Source: JAUXEH01 sp965533275 (GTDB taxonomy: Bacteria > Acidobacteriota > Aminicenantia > Aminicenantales > Aminicenantaceae). Taken from it: 64,000 bases of DNA. A model generated the notes under the pieces. The model saw only the letters and a list, made by a program, of their open reading frames with translations, made no database searches and was not told where the DNA came from. Of the stretch, positions 33,695 through 42,202 are shown piece by piece. The position numbers and the translations under genes were made by a program. Position 1 is the stretch's first letter. Every line of letters starts with the position of its first letter. Location: NCBI GenBank assembly GCA_965533275.1, contig CBESWG010000012.1:17897-81896 (forward strand), in the 5' to 3' direction.

Positions 33695-35638
33695 CTACTC
33701 TCCCGGGACCCTGAAGTGCTGGATGCGGTTGTTGTCTTTGTCCACTACATAGATCTCTCCCTTGCTGTCCATCGCAAGGGCATTGGGTAGGTTGAACTGT
33801 GAGGGGCCGGTGCCGAAGGTCCCCCACTGCATGAGAAATTTCCCGCTGGAATCGAACTTTATGACCCTGTGATTGCCTGAATCCGTTACTAATATGTAGC
33901 CCAGGGGATCGATATACACGCACTTGGGACTCTCCAGTCGATTGGCTCGCAGGTCGATCCTGCCCCAGGATGAGTCATGCTGCCCATCCGCAGAAAACTT
34001 ATGGATACCATTGCTGTCGAGTACAAAGAGCTCATCCTGCTTGTTGAAGGCTATGGAAACAGGCCCCCTGAGGACCCCCTGACTTCCCTCCGATTTCCCT
34101 ATCGTGGCAGCAGGCCTGAGGACATGCGAGAATTTTTTTACACAGTGATTTCCATAGTCGGCGACAAACACCTCATTTTTGCTGTTCACGGCCACAGCAA
34201 AGGGAAGGCGAAATTTGTCGGGCTCAGCTCCCTCGCCCCCCACTGCCAGCGAGAATTTTCCTTCCGGGTTATACTTGTAGACCGAGTGCCGGACAGAATC
34301 TGTGATGAAGATGCTGCCATCCGTTCCCGCCGCAATGCCGGTCAGCTTCTTGAGGCCCGGCGCTCCCCTGCCTCCCACCTCCCAGGTAGGCACAGCCCGG
34401 CCCTGGCTGTCGAACTTTTTCACCTTTTCCTTACTGTCATCGATCACGAAAAAATTGCCCTGAGGATCGAAGGCGATGTCTTTGGGTTTGGAAAACGCCC
34501 CCCCCCTCCCACCTGAGATCCTCCGCACAAAATCGTATTTGCCCGGCGTCAGTGTGAGATTGACGATCTGGTTGAGTTCCTCGTTTTCTTCGACGACGAC
34601 CTCGCCTTCCCAGGCAACATAGTTCTCCTTTACGATCCTCAACTTATGTGTCCCAAAGGAGACAAACTCCAGGAGGCAGTCCGTGACCAAGCCGGTGTCT
34701 TCACCGTTCATGAACACGCTGGCGCCCTCCGGGCTGGATTCTATGCCCAGGTTTTTCCCGATCCTCTCCAAGGTGTATTGTTTGGCATGGGCGATCTCGG
34801 GCAGCAGGATCATCTCGGTAATAGAGGCGTATCCCTCCTTCCTGATCTCGAGCTCGAACTGAGGCGATTGGGATTTTATGATCTTGGGTGAGCGGCCTTC
34901 TTCCTTGCCGTTGATCAGGATCTCGGCATCTGTTGGCTGGGTCTGGACTTCCAGGGAATACTCATTGACCAAGCCCTTGTATTCGAGTTCCGCAAACTCC
35001 ATGAGCTGCAGGAGCGTGTCGTTCATCGCCATGAAACGGGTGTACTCTTTGGCAAACTGCTCGTTGACCTCGAACATGTTCCGCATGGACTCGAGCGCCT
35101 CAACGGGATTTCCGAGCTGTTCCTGGGCGACTGCGATCAGATAGTAGGCCTCGGTTGCGATCCTCCCCCGCAGAGAGAAATCCGAAATCCGAAACGCCTT
35201 GGCAATAACCGGGTGCAGGGCTTCGACGGCCTCCTCCAGATCCCGCTGCTGGGCGACCTGCTGCCTGCTGCGCGCGATGATCTGCTCGACCTGGGCAACC
35301 ACGTCATCCTGGCTCGGTTCAAGCCGCATCTCGACCGGAGCCTCCTGAGCCAGGTCGGCTTCATTGACCTCCTCGACTCCCCATTTGTGGATGTACCCCG
35401 TGAATGATTGATCTTCGATCTCGACGGAGACACGGTACCAGTCTCCTTCCTGAGCCACAATCTCCAGGACCGTCCCCAGGTTCAGCCGGGAAAGGGTCTC
35501 GGCGCCGAAGTCCGGCTGGGCCTTCAGGCGGGAACCATCGGTAGTCACGCGCAGTTTGATCTGGCCTTGAGCATGGACCAGGCAAACCACCAGGAGACAC
35601 AGCAGACTGAATATCACGATGCGCTTAGCTGCAGCCAT
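33695..35638 (-). CDS. Periplasmic SH3-PEGA-NHL repeat protein
   Basis: The 647-residue protein has a signal peptide (about 1-23), a bacterial SH3-like domain (30-90), a helical TPR-like part (about 95-215), two PEGA domains (YSLEVQTQPTDAEILINGKE and IESSPEGASVFMNGEDTG) and, from about residue 375, six NHL repeats such as AVNSKNEVFVADYGNHCVKKF and AMDSKGEIYVVDKDNNRI, forming a propeller. PEGA domains are seen in surface and kinase-linked proteins. It starts 10 bases after the kinase gene, so the kinase and this protein are likely to work together at the envelope. The stop is UAG. Confidence 0.8.
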   Translation of the reverse strand: MAAAKRIVIFSLLCLLVVCLVHAQGQIKLRVTTDGSRLKAQPDFGAETLSRLNLGTVLEIVAQEGDWYRVSVEIEDQSFTGYIHKWGVEEVNEADLAQEAPVEMRLEPSQDDVVAQVEQIIARSRQQVAQQRDLEEAVEALHPVIAKAFRISDFSLRGRIATEAYYLIAVAQEQLGNPVEALESMRNMFEVNEQFAKEYTRFMAMNDTLLQLMEFAELEYKGLVNEYSLEVQTQPTDAEILINGKEEGRSPKIIKSQSPQFELEIRKEGYASITEMILLPEIAHAKQYTLERIGKNLGIESSPEGASVFMNGEDTGLVTDCLLEFVSFGTHKLRIVKENYVAWEGEVVVEENEELNQIVNLTLTPGKYDFVRRISGGRGGAFSKPKDIAFDPQGNFFVIDDSKEKVKKFDSQGRAVPTWEVGGRGAPGLKKLTGIAAGTDGSIFITDSVRHSVYKYNPEGKFSLAVGGEGAEPDKFRLPFAVAVNSKNEVFVADYGNHCVKKFSHVLRPAATIGKSEGSQGVLRGPVSIAFNKQDELFVLDSNGIHKFSADGQHDSSWGRIDLRANRLESPKCVYIDPLGYILVTDSGNHRVIKFDSSGKFLMQWGTFGTGPSQFNLPNALAMDSKGEIYVVDKDNNRIQHFRVPGE

Positions 35639-35648
35639 GGCATATTCC

Positions 35649-37271
35649 TTAATTGAATTTACGGGCTGAATAGTTCAATATGATCCAGGCCTGATCCCTT
35701 TTGACAAGCTGCCAGGTCACTTCTCCGTTGAAGACCTCTTTGCGGATCCCCTCGGCCCGGGACACACCCTGGACGATCTTAAAAAAGACAACGGTCGCGT
35801 TGTTGTTGTTGAGCTGTATCCGGATCCTTTCTTTTGGGATGAGGCACTGGAGGTTGTTGTAGTCGTTGAACAGATCCCTGGCCTCGGACTGTTTCTTCGC
35901 GAGGATTCCCTCATCGAATGCACTGAGCAGGGCGTTGTCTTCCGATTCCTCGGCAGCCCGCTGCCGTTCGACCAGAGCTCGGATTTCTCGCAGGGCTGCC
36001 AGGGCAGCGTTGGCCTGCCCCAGGACCTGCCGGGCGGCTTGGTTGTTGGGGTTCCTCTGGAGCACCGAGTTCATGAGATCTCGGCTTTTCTGATAATCTC
36101 CGGCCTGAAAGCTGGACCTCCCCTCTGCGATCTCCTGGTTGATCCGGCTGTTGTTGGGAGGAGCCGAGGGGCGTGGCTTTGCCTTCGGCGGGACAAACTC
36201 GTGTTCTTCTTTCTCGTCCAGTACTCCAGCCAGGACATCGGCGGACTGGATATGTGCCGGGGGTACGGAGACGATGTCCGACTGTGGCGAGAACAGATTC
36301 CGGATAAGCTGCGGTTTGAACACGAATATTCCGGCGGCAGCCATTACCAGGACCAGGCCGGCCGCTGCAAACGGCAGCCAGGTCTTGCGCCCGCTTTTTT
36401 CTTCCCCATGGGTGGCATCATAGATCAGGGTCTCATCCGCGCTGACGGGCATGGAGGCTTTCTGCAGGGCTTCGCTCAGTTCCCTGCCGGTCTGATAGCG
36501 GTCTTTGGGATCCTTGGCCAGCACCTTCCGGATGATTGGCTCGAACATCTGAACCCCCGCATTCCGGACCTGGGAAAGCGAGGGTGGCTCTTCATGGGCG
36601 ATCTTGTATACCACGGTCGTGATGTGCTCGCCTTCGAAGGGCCGCCGGTTCGTGAGGAGCTCGAACAGGATGACACCCAAAGAAAAAATGTCGGCCCGGG
36701 CATCCACGCTCTTGCCCATCACCTGTTCAGGAGACATATAGCTGGGCGTGCCCATGACTGATCCCGCCGTTGTCATGGTCGACATCTCGAGCCGGGCCAC
36801 ACCGAAGTCCACCAGGTAGGGCCGTCCCATCTCATCAATGAGTATGTTGGCGGGCTTGACGTCACGATGCACAACACCCTGGGAATGGGCGTAATCCAGG
36901 GCCGCACACAGTCGGTCTACGAGCTTGACGATCTCGGAGGGCTGGTAACTTTTGCCCGCATCCAGGATCTCCTTGAGGCTCTGTCCCTTGGCCAGCTGCA
37001 TGACGATGTAGGTCAGGTCCTCTTCCCTGCCCACCTCATAGATCGTGATGATGTTGGGATGCTCCAGCTTGCCCACCGCCTGGGCTTCCCGCATGAAGCG
37101 CCGCATGATCTCGTCTTTGCCGGCGGCATCCGTGAGCATGTCGAAACGGATGGTCTTGATGGCCACATGGCGATCGATGTCGGGATCGAGTGCCTTATAG
37201 ACGACTCCCATGGCTCCCTGGCCCAATGTGTCCAGGACCTTGTACTTGCCGATCGTTTCAGGCGTTTTCAT
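35649..37271 (-). CDS. Membrane serine/threonine protein kinase with periplasmic TPR-like part
   Basis: A Hanks-type kinase of 540 residues. The glycine loop LGQGAMGVVYKA, the lysine in VAIKTI, HRDVKPAN and VDFGVA are all present, as is the activation segment MGTPSYMSPEQ, so it should be active. A single helix (LPFAAAGLVLVMAAAGIFVF) near residue 315 is followed by a proline-rich linker, a TPR-like part (GRSSFQAGDYQKSRDLMNSVL) and a C-terminal domain of NTF2-like appearance. I prefer the start at 37271 to one seven codons upstream, though neither has a strong ribosome binding site. It heads the envelope operon that runs to about 30.1 kb. Confidence 0.9.
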   Translation of the reverse strand: MKTPETIGKYKVLDTLGQGAMGVVYKALDPDIDRHVAIKTIRFDMLTDAAGKDEIMRRFMREAQAVGKLEHPNIITIYEVGREEDLTYIVMQLAKGQSLKEILDAGKSYQPSEIVKLVDRLCAALDYAHSQGVVHRDVKPANILIDEMGRPYLVDFGVARLEMSTMTTAGSVMGTPSYMSPEQVMGKSVDARADIFSLGVILFELLTNRRPFEGEHITTVVYKIAHEEPPSLSQVRNAGVQMFEPIIRKVLAKDPKDRYQTGRELSEALQKASMPVSADETLIYDATHGEEKSGRKTWLPFAAAGLVLVMAAAGIFVFKPQLIRNLFSPQSDIVSVPPAHIQSADVLAGVLDEKEEHEFVPPKAKPRPSAPPNNSRINQEIAEGRSSFQAGDYQKSRDLMNSVLQRNPNNQAARQVLGQANAALAALREIRALVERQRAAEESEDNALLSAFDEGILAKKQSEARDLFNDYNNLQCLIPKERIRIQLNNNNATVVFFKIVQGVSRAEGIRKEVFNGEVTWQLVKRDQAWIILNYSARKFN

Positions 37272-37420
37272 GGCAAAAACAGTACACACCATCAGGAGAA
37301 AGCAGTCCCCGCTATGTCTCCTTCATGCAATAAGGTAGATTACCCAGCGCTCAAAAAATATACCAGAACCCCAGGGATGTCAAGGATTCAAGAAGCGGGC
37401 TCTAGAGGAAACCCTGTTCA

Positions 37421-37443
37421 ATAAAAAACAGGATGGATCTGTT
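37421..37443 (-). terminator. Possible weak terminator after the first PEGA gene
   Basis: On the reverse strand AACAG and CTGTT can pair around a seven-base loop and are followed by six T residues, right after the stop of the PEGA gene at 37449. The stem is short, so termination is doubtful. Confidence 0.35.
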
Positions 37444-37448
37444 TATAA

Positions 37449-39653
37449 CTAGAACGTGTAGCTAAAATCCCACCAGATACTGGGAGGGCCTAGGGTTCCA
37501 CCTCCGTCTCTGGCAGTCACACGCCAACGGCCAGGCACCGCCCCAATGAAATCGAAGGTATAGCTTGTCCCGGTAACAACGACATTCCGCATGTTAACCC
37601 ATATGGCTCCATTATAAAACTCTACCTCAACCCGATAGCCGGAGACTCCAGGCAATGCCTCCCAACGAAGCGTGGTTGTGGGGGGAAAGTGGTTAAAAAT
37701 GGAACCATCAGCAGGAGATATGAGTTTTGGTGGGCCTTCCGTAAGGTCAATTTCGGTGACATCGATGTCCTTGGGTAAGATGCCACTGCCATTCAGTCTG
37801 AACACAGCCGCCCCATCCTGGGTATCGCCGTCCGGAGCCGCGGAAAGGGTCACCTTTTTATAAGTATTCCAGTTGCTTGTAGTAAACGTCAATGTTCCGC
37901 CTGATACAATTTTAATGTCCTGGTCGCCGCTTACGCGCTTGGCTGTGATCTCGACACGACTGGCGGGCTGCTTGGAAAGCTTCACCTGAAATATCGTCTG
38001 ATGGCCCTCAAACACCCCGATCTCATCTTTGCTTGTAACAATATTGGGCGCCTCTTTCAGGATGGTGAAGGTCGGGCTTTCAAAGAATATGCCCGCATCC
38101 GAAGCAACAGAGATCCGGATCCTGTAATTCTGGCCATCCTCCAACGCTTTAGGGACCGTCCATTCGAATATCCCGTCATTTTCTGTGGACGCGGTGATTT
38201 CCCTGTTCAAGGTTCCACCTTTGTAAAGGTCGAGCTTGACGGCTGACAGGGCCTGGACTCTGGCAGCACCGTTCGTCTTCATCGGCACACCCAATCCTTG
38301 TGATGCGACAGGATTCCTATAGAATGGTACGCGCCTGGACGGGCTTCTCGATCCCCTGCTGCCCAAATTGATCTTGGACGACGTTCTGTTTCTGGACAAT
38401 GAGATCGAGGGCCTGAAATTTCTGCCCTTTGCGGCCTGACCTGGCAGGGATACGTTTGTGCGTGATGTCTCTGATCGATAAGTGGGCACATGGACATTCC
38501 GCTGGAGAAACATCGGATTCATTCCCAATCCCGCTGTGGAGGCAGATGATAGCCCTCCCTCAATACCCGTTTCCCAGCCGATCTCCACGAAAGTGCCGAC
38601 CATCCAGACCGTGTCTGTATCAGGTGTTACGATGGTGATGACATGTCTTTGGAGTTCAGGATTGACCGTCGAGGTCTGGCCAGCCGTCACATTGACGCTG
38701 CTCTCGAAGTCTAAATACCCGTCCTTGACCAATCCCACAGCGTGGCTGCCCGGAGATACATTGTACAGGGTAGTTGGCGTCGCATTCCCCGTGTCTGATC
38801 CGTCCAGAAATACATCGGCACCTGCAGGATTGGAACTGACATTTATGGTGCCCGTTGTTGATGGTAAGGGTTGGTTATCCGGACCCTGGCTCGGTTCACT
38901 GCCGCCGCCTCCCAAGGCCACTGCGGCACCGACTCCGGCAGCCAGGAGGACGCCGCCAATGATGTAGATGGTTGAAGAGCCGCCCTTCAACTCATACTCC
39001 GGGGATTGTGTCTCCTCTCCGGCAACGACCGCGATAGTACCCTTGGCTTTCTTCTTTCCTTTTTTGACTTCCAGAGATACTTCGCCTGCAAGCGCGGCGA
39101 TGCTCAGGGGAGTCGTTCCAGACGAACGTGCATCGTCGTTGATATACACATCTGCTCCGGCTGGAGTTGAACGCACTCTCAACACACCATAGTTTTTCTT
39201 GATCTCCTGATACATCTCAATGTATCTCTGGGGACACAGCTGCGGGTCCAGCTGCTTATAGTAGTCCACCTCAATGAGCATGTTGACCGCATTGGTGAAT
39301 TCGTTACTGCGGCCCTCTTCCAGCATGCCGTAAAAGATTAGAGAAAGATAGAAATAGACATCGGATTTTTGCCGCTGTGTGACGGCGAGAGCCCTGGCCT
39401 GATTAAATTTCTGGAGGGCCTCGTCGTTTTCCATGTCATCGTAGAGTTTCTTTCCCTCTGCCATCAGGGTTTCGAACTTCTCCTGCTGCGCTGCCGAGAC
39501 GTTTCCGTTTGCTCTGACTCGCACGACCGGTCCCTTTTCCTCATCTCCAACTCCCGGCGCACGTGCGGGAACGGACTCGGCCATGATGAGCAGCAGGAAG
39601 GCCCCAATCAGGAAATGCACCAATCCCTTGGAACGAAAACGATCAAATCTCAT
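37449..39653 (-). CDS. PEGA-domain envelope protein with TPR-like N-terminus
   Basis: The 734-residue protein has a signal peptide, a helical part (AEGKKLYDDMENDEALQKFNQ), a PEGA domain (RSTPAGADVYINDDARSSGTTP), one membrane helix (IYIIGGVLLAAGVGAAVALGG, about residue 235), a second PEGA domain (VSSNPAGADVFLDGSDTG), and a long outer part with a Calx-beta-like stretch (VFEGHQTIFQVKLSKQPASRVEI) and a last fibronectin-like segment. It is a paralogue of the 42203-44713 protein through the first 330 residues. The kinase gene at 39708 lies 54 bases upstream. It is likely an envelope protein that takes part in signalling or adhesion; I cannot be more precise. GGGGATAAAC precedes the ATG; stop UAG. 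Confidence 0.75.
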   Translation of the reverse strand: MRFDRFRSKGLVHFLIGAFLLLIMAESVPARAPGVGDEEKGPVVRVRANGNVSAAQQEKFETLMAEGKKLYDDMENDEALQKFNQARALAVTQRQKSDVYFYLSLIFYGMLEEGRSNEFTNAVNMLIEVDYYKQLDPQLCPQRYIEMYQEIKKNYGVLRVRSTPAGADVYINDDARSSGTTPLSIAALAGEVSLEVKKGKKKAKGTIAVVAGEETQSPEYELKGGSSTIYIIGGVLLAAGVGAAVALGGGGSEPSQGPDNQPLPSTTGTINVSSNPAGADVFLDGSDTGNATPTTLYNVSPGSHAVGLVKDGYLDFESSVNVTAGQTSTVNPELQRHVITIVTPDTDTVWMVGTFVEIGWETGIEGGLSSASTAGLGMNPMFLQRNVHVPTYRSETSRTNVSLPGQAAKGRNFRPSISLSRNRTSSKINLGSRGSRSPSRRVPFYRNPVASQGLGVPMKTNGAARVQALSAVKLDLYKGGTLNREITASTENDGIFEWTVPKALEDGQNYRIRISVASDAGIFFESPTFTILKEAPNIVTSKDEIGVFEGHQTIFQVKLSKQPASRVEITAKRVSGDQDIKIVSGGTLTFTTSNWNTYKKVTLSAAPDGDTQDGAAVFRLNGSGILPKDIDVTEIDLTEGPPKLISPADGSIFNHFPPTTTLRWEALPGVSGYRVEVEFYNGAIWVNMRNVVVTGTSYTFDFIGAVPGRWRVTARDGGGTLGPPSIWWDFSYTF

Positions 39654-39707
39654 GTTTATCCCCTATTTTCATTTATCGTGCATCCCGAAGGACAAAGACG
39701 GCAACGG

Positions 39708-42092
39708 TTACTTGTTGAGCTTCAGCTGGGTTTCGGACTGTTCACCGGTGTCCTGGTTAATCTGGACGAAACGCCCATTCTCCATGAACATGCGCAGTTC
39801 CCAGCTCGCCCCAGCCTGGATATCCACAGTGGCCGTGTATTTCTTTCCCAGGTCCTCTGAAACAAAATCAAAGGTGTGTTGTCCTGCCAGCACGTCAAGG
39901 CTCAGGGTGGGCGGGACTTCCCGCAGCTGCTGTCCGTCCAGATACACGATGGCCTTGGGACGGACCTTGATCTCTACACTGACAGGGACCGCGGCGGCCA
40001 GCGTGTAGCTCTTCTCCAGGTCTTTGTCCAGCTGGATAGAAACGTCCTGAGTCTGGTAGCCCTCTTTGGTTATCCGAATCTGGTAGGTCCCCGGGGAGAG
40101 GCTCCGAGTTACCGGCGTGGTGCCCAGTTCCCTCCCTCCCAGGAAGACCTGTGCCCCCTCAGGATCGGAACCAATTGTCAACCGAAACGTTTGCTGTTCC
40201 AGCCGGACATGTTGGCGGTTGGGGCCACTGGAGAGATTGAGCTGGACATCTTTGTAGCCATAGCCGTCTTTCCGGACGCGCAGGGTTCCCGTACTTTTTT
40301 CCAGCTCGAGATTCCGGACGGGAGTCGTGCCGCGGTAGGTCCCGTCGATATACACTCTGGCTCCCGAAGGCTCGGAGGTAACCTCGAGCGCATATCCGGT
40401 TTTCGGATCCAATAGGTATTCCTTGGCCAGAGTTTTTCCCGTCTCGATACGGATATTTTCGCGCTTCTGCTCGTAGTTTGGATGGACAACGGACAAGGCA
40501 TGTGTACCCACAGCGAGCTCCAGGGTTAGCGGTGTCACGCCCTTTTTCTCATCTCCGATTAAAACCTCTGCTCCTTCCGGTATCGAGGTCACTTCCAGAG
40601 TCCCCGTGTCCGCGATCACCGCAGCTTTGGATTCAGGCTCTGTTGGATCGGGCTTCTCTCTCGGAGCTTCTTCTGCCGGATCTTCCTGTTCTGGATCCTT
40701 TGCTTCCGGAACTTGTGTTTCCGGAGCTTCCGCTTCTGGATCTTCTCCCGTCAGATCGGCTGAAATTTCTTCTGTCGGGACGAGCGTGATTGTGCGGGCG
40801 AGGTCCTTCTTGAGCTCGATGTTCTCTTCAATGGGATGATATCCCTCTTTAAAGAGCTTGAGGGAGTATGTGCCGGTCTCGACGTTTTTCTCAAGAGGTG
40901 TCTGTCCCAGCATCTCGTCTCCCAGATAGACACCCGCACCGGGCGGTTCGGTTTCGATAGACAGAGTAACCTCTTTGGGTTCAGCCGGCCCACCTCCACC
41001 TTTGGGTAAAAGCAGCCAACCACCAACGACAATCAGGGCCGCAAGCGCAATAAAACCCGGGATCGCATAAGAGGGAAACCGCTTCTTTGGTTTAGTCTCG
41101 ATGCTCTCGGGTTTGTCCGGCATCACCTTGTCGGTGGTGGACAATCCCTCTTCGATGCCCACGAGCTCGGCCAGGATTTCCTGCACGCTCTGATATCGTT
41201 TGCCGCGATCCTTCTCCAGACACTTGAGGATGACATCACCCAGCTTGTATGAGACGTGCTCGTTCAGCTTCCGGGGATCCGGCGGCGCCTCGGTCTTGTG
41301 TTTCAAGGCAACACTGACCGCGGTTTCGCCCTTAAAGGGAGTCTTGCCCGTTGCCAGCTCGAACAGGATGATCCCCAGTGAGTAGATGTCCGAGCGGTGG
41401 TCGATTTCCTCTCCCACGGCCTGCTCGGGAGACATGTACTCCGGCGTGCCGATCATGGCGCCGGTCTCGGTCAATCCAGCTGACATCTGCGAGCGCGCGA
41501 TCCCGAAATCCATGAGGCGGACATCGCCTGCCCTGTCGATCATGATATTCTGAGGCTTGAGGTCCCGGTGCACGATCCCCAAGCGGTGGGCTTCGGACAA
41601 GCCCTTGCAGATCTGCTTGGCGATGATAAGAGTTTTCCCCTCCGAGAGTTGGCCCAACCGGTTGATGGTGTTCTTCAAGTCCTCACCGGAAACATACTCC
41701 ATGGTGATGAAATACATGCCGTCCGACTTCTCCAGGTCGAACATCTGGCAGACGTTCTTATGCCGGATCCGTCGGGCGACCTTGAGCTCGTTGCGGAAGC
41801 GGTTGATGGTATTTTCATCATTGGAGATCTCGGGATTTAATACCTTGAGGGCCATCTTCTCGTCGATCTCGACGTCGATGGCCTTATACACCCGGCCCAT
41901 TCCGCCCCGGCCCAGTTCTTCGATGATCTGGTACCTCTTGTCGAGCACACTCCCGACCTTGAGGTGGGTCAAGGGAGATGTAAAGATCTGGGTGACCGTG
42001 CGGTCTTTATCAGGGGCCTCGAGCCGGCTCCCGCAGCGAGCGCAGAATATACTTTTACCCGGATTTTCGAATGAGCATTTGCTGCACTTCAT
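39708..42092 (-). CDS. Zinc-ribbon serine/threonine kinase with multiple PEGA domains
   Basis: A 794-residue membrane kinase. It starts with a zinc ribbon (Cys3, Cys6, Cys22, Cys25: CSKCSFENPGKSIFCARC), then a kinase domain with LGRGGMGRVYKA, MALKVL, HRDLKPQN, MDFGIA and IGTPEYMSPEQ, one helix near residue 350, an acidic and Pro-rich linker, and at least five PEGA repeats (for example SIPEGAEVLIGDEKKGVTP and TSEPSGARVYIDGTYRGTTP) ending in a last beta domain. All motifs for activity are present. The PEGA array is on the outer side and probably senses surface ligands. It is flanked by two PEGA proteins, its likely partners. AAGGGGCAC precedes the ATG. Confidence 0.92.
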   Translation of the reverse strand: MKCSKCSFENPGKSIFCARCGSRLEAPDKDRTVTQIFTSPLTHLKVGSVLDKRYQIIEELGRGGMGRVYKAIDVEIDEKMALKVLNPEISNDENTINRFRNELKVARRIRHKNVCQMFDLEKSDGMYFITMEYVSGEDLKNTINRLGQLSEGKTLIIAKQICKGLSEAHRLGIVHRDLKPQNIMIDRAGDVRLMDFGIARSQMSAGLTETGAMIGTPEYMSPEQAVGEEIDHRSDIYSLGIILFELATGKTPFKGETAVSVALKHKTEAPPDPRKLNEHVSYKLGDVILKCLEKDRGKRYQSVQEILAELVGIEEGLSTTDKVMPDKPESIETKPKKRFPSYAIPGFIALAALIVVGGWLLLPKGGGGPAEPKEVTLSIETEPPGAGVYLGDEMLGQTPLEKNVETGTYSLKLFKEGYHPIEENIELKKDLARTITLVPTEEISADLTGEDPEAEAPETQVPEAKDPEQEDPAEEAPREKPDPTEPESKAAVIADTGTLEVTSIPEGAEVLIGDEKKGVTPLTLELAVGTHALSVVHPNYEQKRENIRIETGKTLAKEYLLDPKTGYALEVTSEPSGARVYIDGTYRGTTPVRNLELEKSTGTLRVRKDGYGYKDVQLNLSSGPNRQHVRLEQQTFRLTIGSDPEGAQVFLGGRELGTTPVTRSLSPGTYQIRITKEGYQTQDVSIQLDKDLEKSYTLAAAVPVSVEIKVRPKAIVYLDGQQLREVPPTLSLDVLAGQHTFDFVSEDLGKKYTATVDIQAGASWELRMFMENGRFVQINQDTGEQSETQLKLNK

Positions 42093-42202
42093 GTGCCCCT
42101 TACCTTAAAAGCTAATTGATGGTATCAACAAGTGTCCCCAAAGTCAATGGTGACACCGAATATCACCCCTGGAAAAACGTGCAGATAAATGGATGATCCA
42201 GG

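Noticed and set aside
40606..40839. Ser/Gly-rich frame on the plus strand inside the PEGA kinase gene
   Set aside because: It is the antisense of the acidic Pro/Glu linker of the kinase and has no start site.
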